Below, one piece after another: positions 22,116 through 24,096 of a stretch of DNA of 24,096 nucleotides. Every line of letters begins with the position of its first letter. The first letter of the stretch is position 1. The position numbers and the translations under genes were made by a program. The notes beneath the pieces were generated by a model, which searched no databases, was not told where the DNA came from, and saw only the letters and a list, made by a program, of their open reading frames with translations. Source of the stretch: Candidatus Magasanikiibacteriota bacterium (GTDB taxonomy: Bacteria; Patescibacteriota; Patescibacteriia; Magasanikbacterales; 2-02-FULL-50-9b); the NCBI GenBank assembly GCA_026396555.1, contig JAPLWO010000074.1, positions 1-24,096 of the forward strand. Reading direction: 5' to 3'.

Positions 22116-23486
22116 TTATTGTTTGGTCTTCTTAGTATACAGTGAAATTGGAGTTCCAACGAATCCAAAATGTTCACGAATCGAGCGTTCGACAAACTTC
22201 ACGTATGATTTTGCCAAAATAGATTTTGCACGAATGCTGATCTGAAAATATGGCGGATCTGTCGCGAGCTGTTTCACGCCGTAAATTTTTGGTGGCAAAT
22301 TTCCACCGCCACGTTTTGGTGGATGTTTTTTCAACAATTCAACCATGAACGTATCCATCGTCATCGCATCAATAATTTTGTGACGCGCTTCGAATGCTGC
22401 GACGATCACGTCGTACAATTGATGGACGCGGAAACCAGTGAGCGCAGAAATGAAAACAATTTCAGCGTGCTGCAAATGCGGATACATGCCGTACAAAGTT
22501 TTAACAAATTCTTTTCGATTTTCTTCGCTATGATCTTCAACTAAATCCCATTTGTTCACCACCAAAATTACGCTGCGACGTTTTTCGTCGATCAAACTTG
22601 CAAGAATTTTTTCTTGATTTGAAACTGGTTCGGTCGCGTCGATCAAAAGCATTACCACATCAGTTTCTTCCATGTGTGAAATACTTTGTGACACACCAAT
22701 TTTTTCAAGACCTTCGTCAACGTGCGCTTTGCGACGAATACCTGCGGTGTCGAGAAAATTAATTACATGTTCATTCCATTTCACGAGCAAGTTAAAAGTT
22801 TCGCGAGTTGTATGCGCAATTGGTGATGCGATTACAATTTCTTCACCTGCAATTTGATTTAACAATGTTGATTTTCCAACGTTTGGTTTTCCTAAAATTG
22901 CAACACGAATTTGTGGAACGATTGTAACTTTTTTTGGACGTCGTTTTGCTTTATTAAAAAGTTTATATACATCGTCAAGCAAATCTCCGACACCAACACC
23001 ATTTGCCGCAGAAACTGGAATTGGTTCGCCGTATCCTAATTTCAACCAATCAGCTTCGTGCACAAGTGGACGTTCTTTTGGGCTATCAACTTTATTTCCA
23101 ACGAGCAGTACTGGAATTTTTAATTTGTGTAATAATTTTGCAATCGCACGCTCTTGCGGAAGTAATCCATCTTGAATGTCAACGACAAATAATACAACGT
23201 CTGCTTCAGCGATTGCTTTTTCTGTCTGATTTAAAATGTCTTTTTCAAATTCTTCGTTTTCATCAAATGTTAAACCACCTGCGTCAACGACACGAGATTG
23301 AACACCGCGCCAGGTAAAATTGCCGATGTTGCGTGTGCGGGTTGTTCCTGGAATATCTGAAACAATCGCTTGCTTGTGCTCCATGATGCAGTTGAAGAGG
23401 GAAGATTTTCCAACGTTAACACGACCAACCAGGGCGATTGTTGGTAATTTATAATCCACTACTTCAGGGCGACGTTCAGTTGTCAT
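22116..23486 (-). CDS. der: Ribosome-associated GTPase Der (EngA)
   Basis: Der has two tandem GTPase domains and a KH-like domain and acts in 50S assembly. G1 of the first domain is G21-RVNVGKSS, with PGTTR and NKVD; the second has GKPNVGKST, HTTRE, DTAGIRRK and NKWD. The KH-like C-terminus contains LLKKHPPKRGGGNLPPKIYGVKQLATDPPYF. First-domain G3 reads VVDAGGL, where DTGG is commoner. Complete at 456 residues. It starts 3 bases after the stop of the upstream LCP-type gene. Confidence 0.96.
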   Translation of the reverse strand: MTTERRPEVVDYKLPTIALVGRVNVGKSSLFNCIMEHKQAIVSDIPGTTRTRNIGNFTWRGVQSRVVDAGGLTFDENEEFEKDILNQTEKAIAEADVVLFVVDIQDGLLPQERAIAKLLHKLKIPVLLVGNKVDSPKERPLVHEADWLKLGYGEPIPVSAANGVGVGDLLDDVYKLFNKAKRRPKKVTIVPQIRVAILGKPNVGKSTLLNQIAGEEIVIASPIAHTTRETFNLLVKWNEHVINFLDTAGIRRKAHVDEGLEKIGVSQSISHMEETDVVMLLIDATEPVSNQEKILASLIDEKRRSVILVVNKWDLVEDHSEENRKEFVKTLYGMYPHLQHAEIVFISALTGFRVHQLYDVIVAAFEARHKIIDAMTMDTFMVELLKKHPPKRGGGNLPPKIYGVKQLATDPPYFQISIRAKSILAKSYVKFVERSIREHFGFVGTPISLYTKKTKQ

Positions 23487-23489
23487 ATG

Positions 23490-24096
23490 TTATTCGGCTA
23501 TATCTGGTGCATTCTCTCCTAAAATCACGATTATGTCAACTGTTGGTGCAGTTCCCGACGTATTATCGGGTGATTGCGGAGGGCGGGTTGTTAATTCAAC
23601 TGCATTATACCGCTTTTTGAGCTTCTCAAAAGTAGCGGGGTTTTTCTGGGTAACGGCGTAAATTTGCGTTTGTGTGAGTGGTCGAACCGCTGCATTGCCG
23701 ATTGAAGTGACTTTAAATCCATCAGCTTCCAATTTCTTTTCTTGTCGCGCTGCAAAACCTGGTCGCCAGGTTCCATTTTGCACTTCGATTTTGGTGTCGT
23801 CTGGTTTTTGTGGAATGAGTGGTTGTTGATCGATTAAACCTTGTGCACTTTTTGTAACTTCATCGTTGAAAATATTTTGTGCGATGGTGTGAATTTGTGT
23901 GAGCGTTGGATCTTTTGGTCGAAGATAAAATGCGCCCGTTGTCGAATCAGGATAGAGCACACTTGCAGGATCGTCCGAGAAAATTAAATTAGTAATTTTA
24001 CTCGTGTCAACATCTTTTGCAATTTGCGCGAGTTCTAATAAATTTGATGCATTGATGTTTGTCACGATGTGCGTGTCGAGCGTGTGCAAAATATCA
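23490..24096 (-). CDS. C-terminal part of a LytR-CpsA-Psr (LCP) family protein (partial)
   Basis: LCP enzymes attach anionic glycopolymers to peptidoglycan outside the membrane. The frame is open to the window edge, so the catalytic domain is outside. The visible 201 or so residues hold the closing helices of the LCP domain (HIVTNINASNLLELAQIAKDV, then DPTLTQIHTIAQNIFND) and a LytR_C-type domain: IEVQNGTWRPGFAARQEKKLEADGFKV, with a late VDIIVILGEN strand. The end is proline/threonine-rich (RPPQSPDNTSG). Identification rests on the LytR_C pattern; the family is usual upstream of housekeeping genes in this lineage only by inference. Confidence 0.8.
   Translation of the reverse strand, partial: DILHTLDTHIVTNINASNLLELAQIAKDVDTSKITNLIFSDDPASVLYPDSTTGAFYLRPKDPTLTQIHTIAQNIFNDEVTKSAQGLIDQQPLIPQKPDDTKIEVQNGTWRPGFAARQEKKLEADGFKVTSIGNAAVRPLTQTQIYAVTQKNPATFEKLKKRYNAVELTTRPPQSPDNTSGTAPTVDIIVILGENAPDIAE

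Overview
The window looks like a chromosomal segment of a Candidate Phyla Radiation (Patescibacteria, probably Parcubacteria-type) bacterium. Evidence: housekeeping proteins are short and stripped of accessory domains (AspRS without its GAD insertion, a Rel protein ending after TGS), the rplO start lies 11 bp after the stop of a basic tail that fits ribosomal protein S5 with no rpmD (uL30) between them, most housekeeping genes lack a Shine-Dalgarno sequence, several promoters imply near-leaderless mRNAs, tRNAs lack encoded CCA, and competence/DNA-uptake factors (DprA) sit among translation genes. This assignment is inference; no 16S gene is present.

Layout. 1-3988 (+): end of a ribosomal operon (rpsE tail, rplO, secY, adk, map) running into ruvX and recO. 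secY lacks its C5 loop, map is cut off before its last metal ligand exactly where ruvX begins, and recO is short at the C-terminus. 3981-4583 (-): a DedA-family membrane protein. 4670-5962 (+): asnS. 5992-8067 (+): two GC-richer, strongly SD-led paralogous genes for exported four-cysteine proteins, each with its own promoter, structured leader and terminator. 8125-11713 (+): aspS-scpA-scpB-D,D-carboxypeptidase operon. 11765-12511 (+): a four-helix membrane protein. 12511-13260: a minus-strand tRNA operon (tRNA-Leu(CAA), tRNA-Met/Ile(CAU)) interleaved with a family of large structured inverted-repeat elements. 13328-15028 (+): parA-parB. 15142-15633 (+): an SD-led orphan gene. 15706-17205 (-): a Rel/SpoT synthetase-hydrolase with a leader. 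17369-17476 (+): a probable small RNA. 17477-24096 (-): topA, a membrane coiled-coil protein, dprA, pth, der and the C-terminal part of a LytR-CpsA-Psr protein.

Themes. The genes cover protein secretion, protein maturation, tRNA charging, chromosome organisation (ScpAB, ParAB, TopA), recombination/uptake (RecO, RuvX, DprA), ribosome assembly and recycling (Der, Pth), cell-wall enzymes and the stringent response. Regulatory DNA is compact: three divergent gene pairs share one TTGTCAA heptamer as overlapping back-to-back -35 boxes, and two -35 boxes lie inside the terminator hairpin of the preceding gene. The most novel signals are the covarying three-way-junction elements around the two tRNAs, the Cys-rich paralog pair with its riboswitch-like leader, and the unexplained 17.37-17.48 kb RNA.
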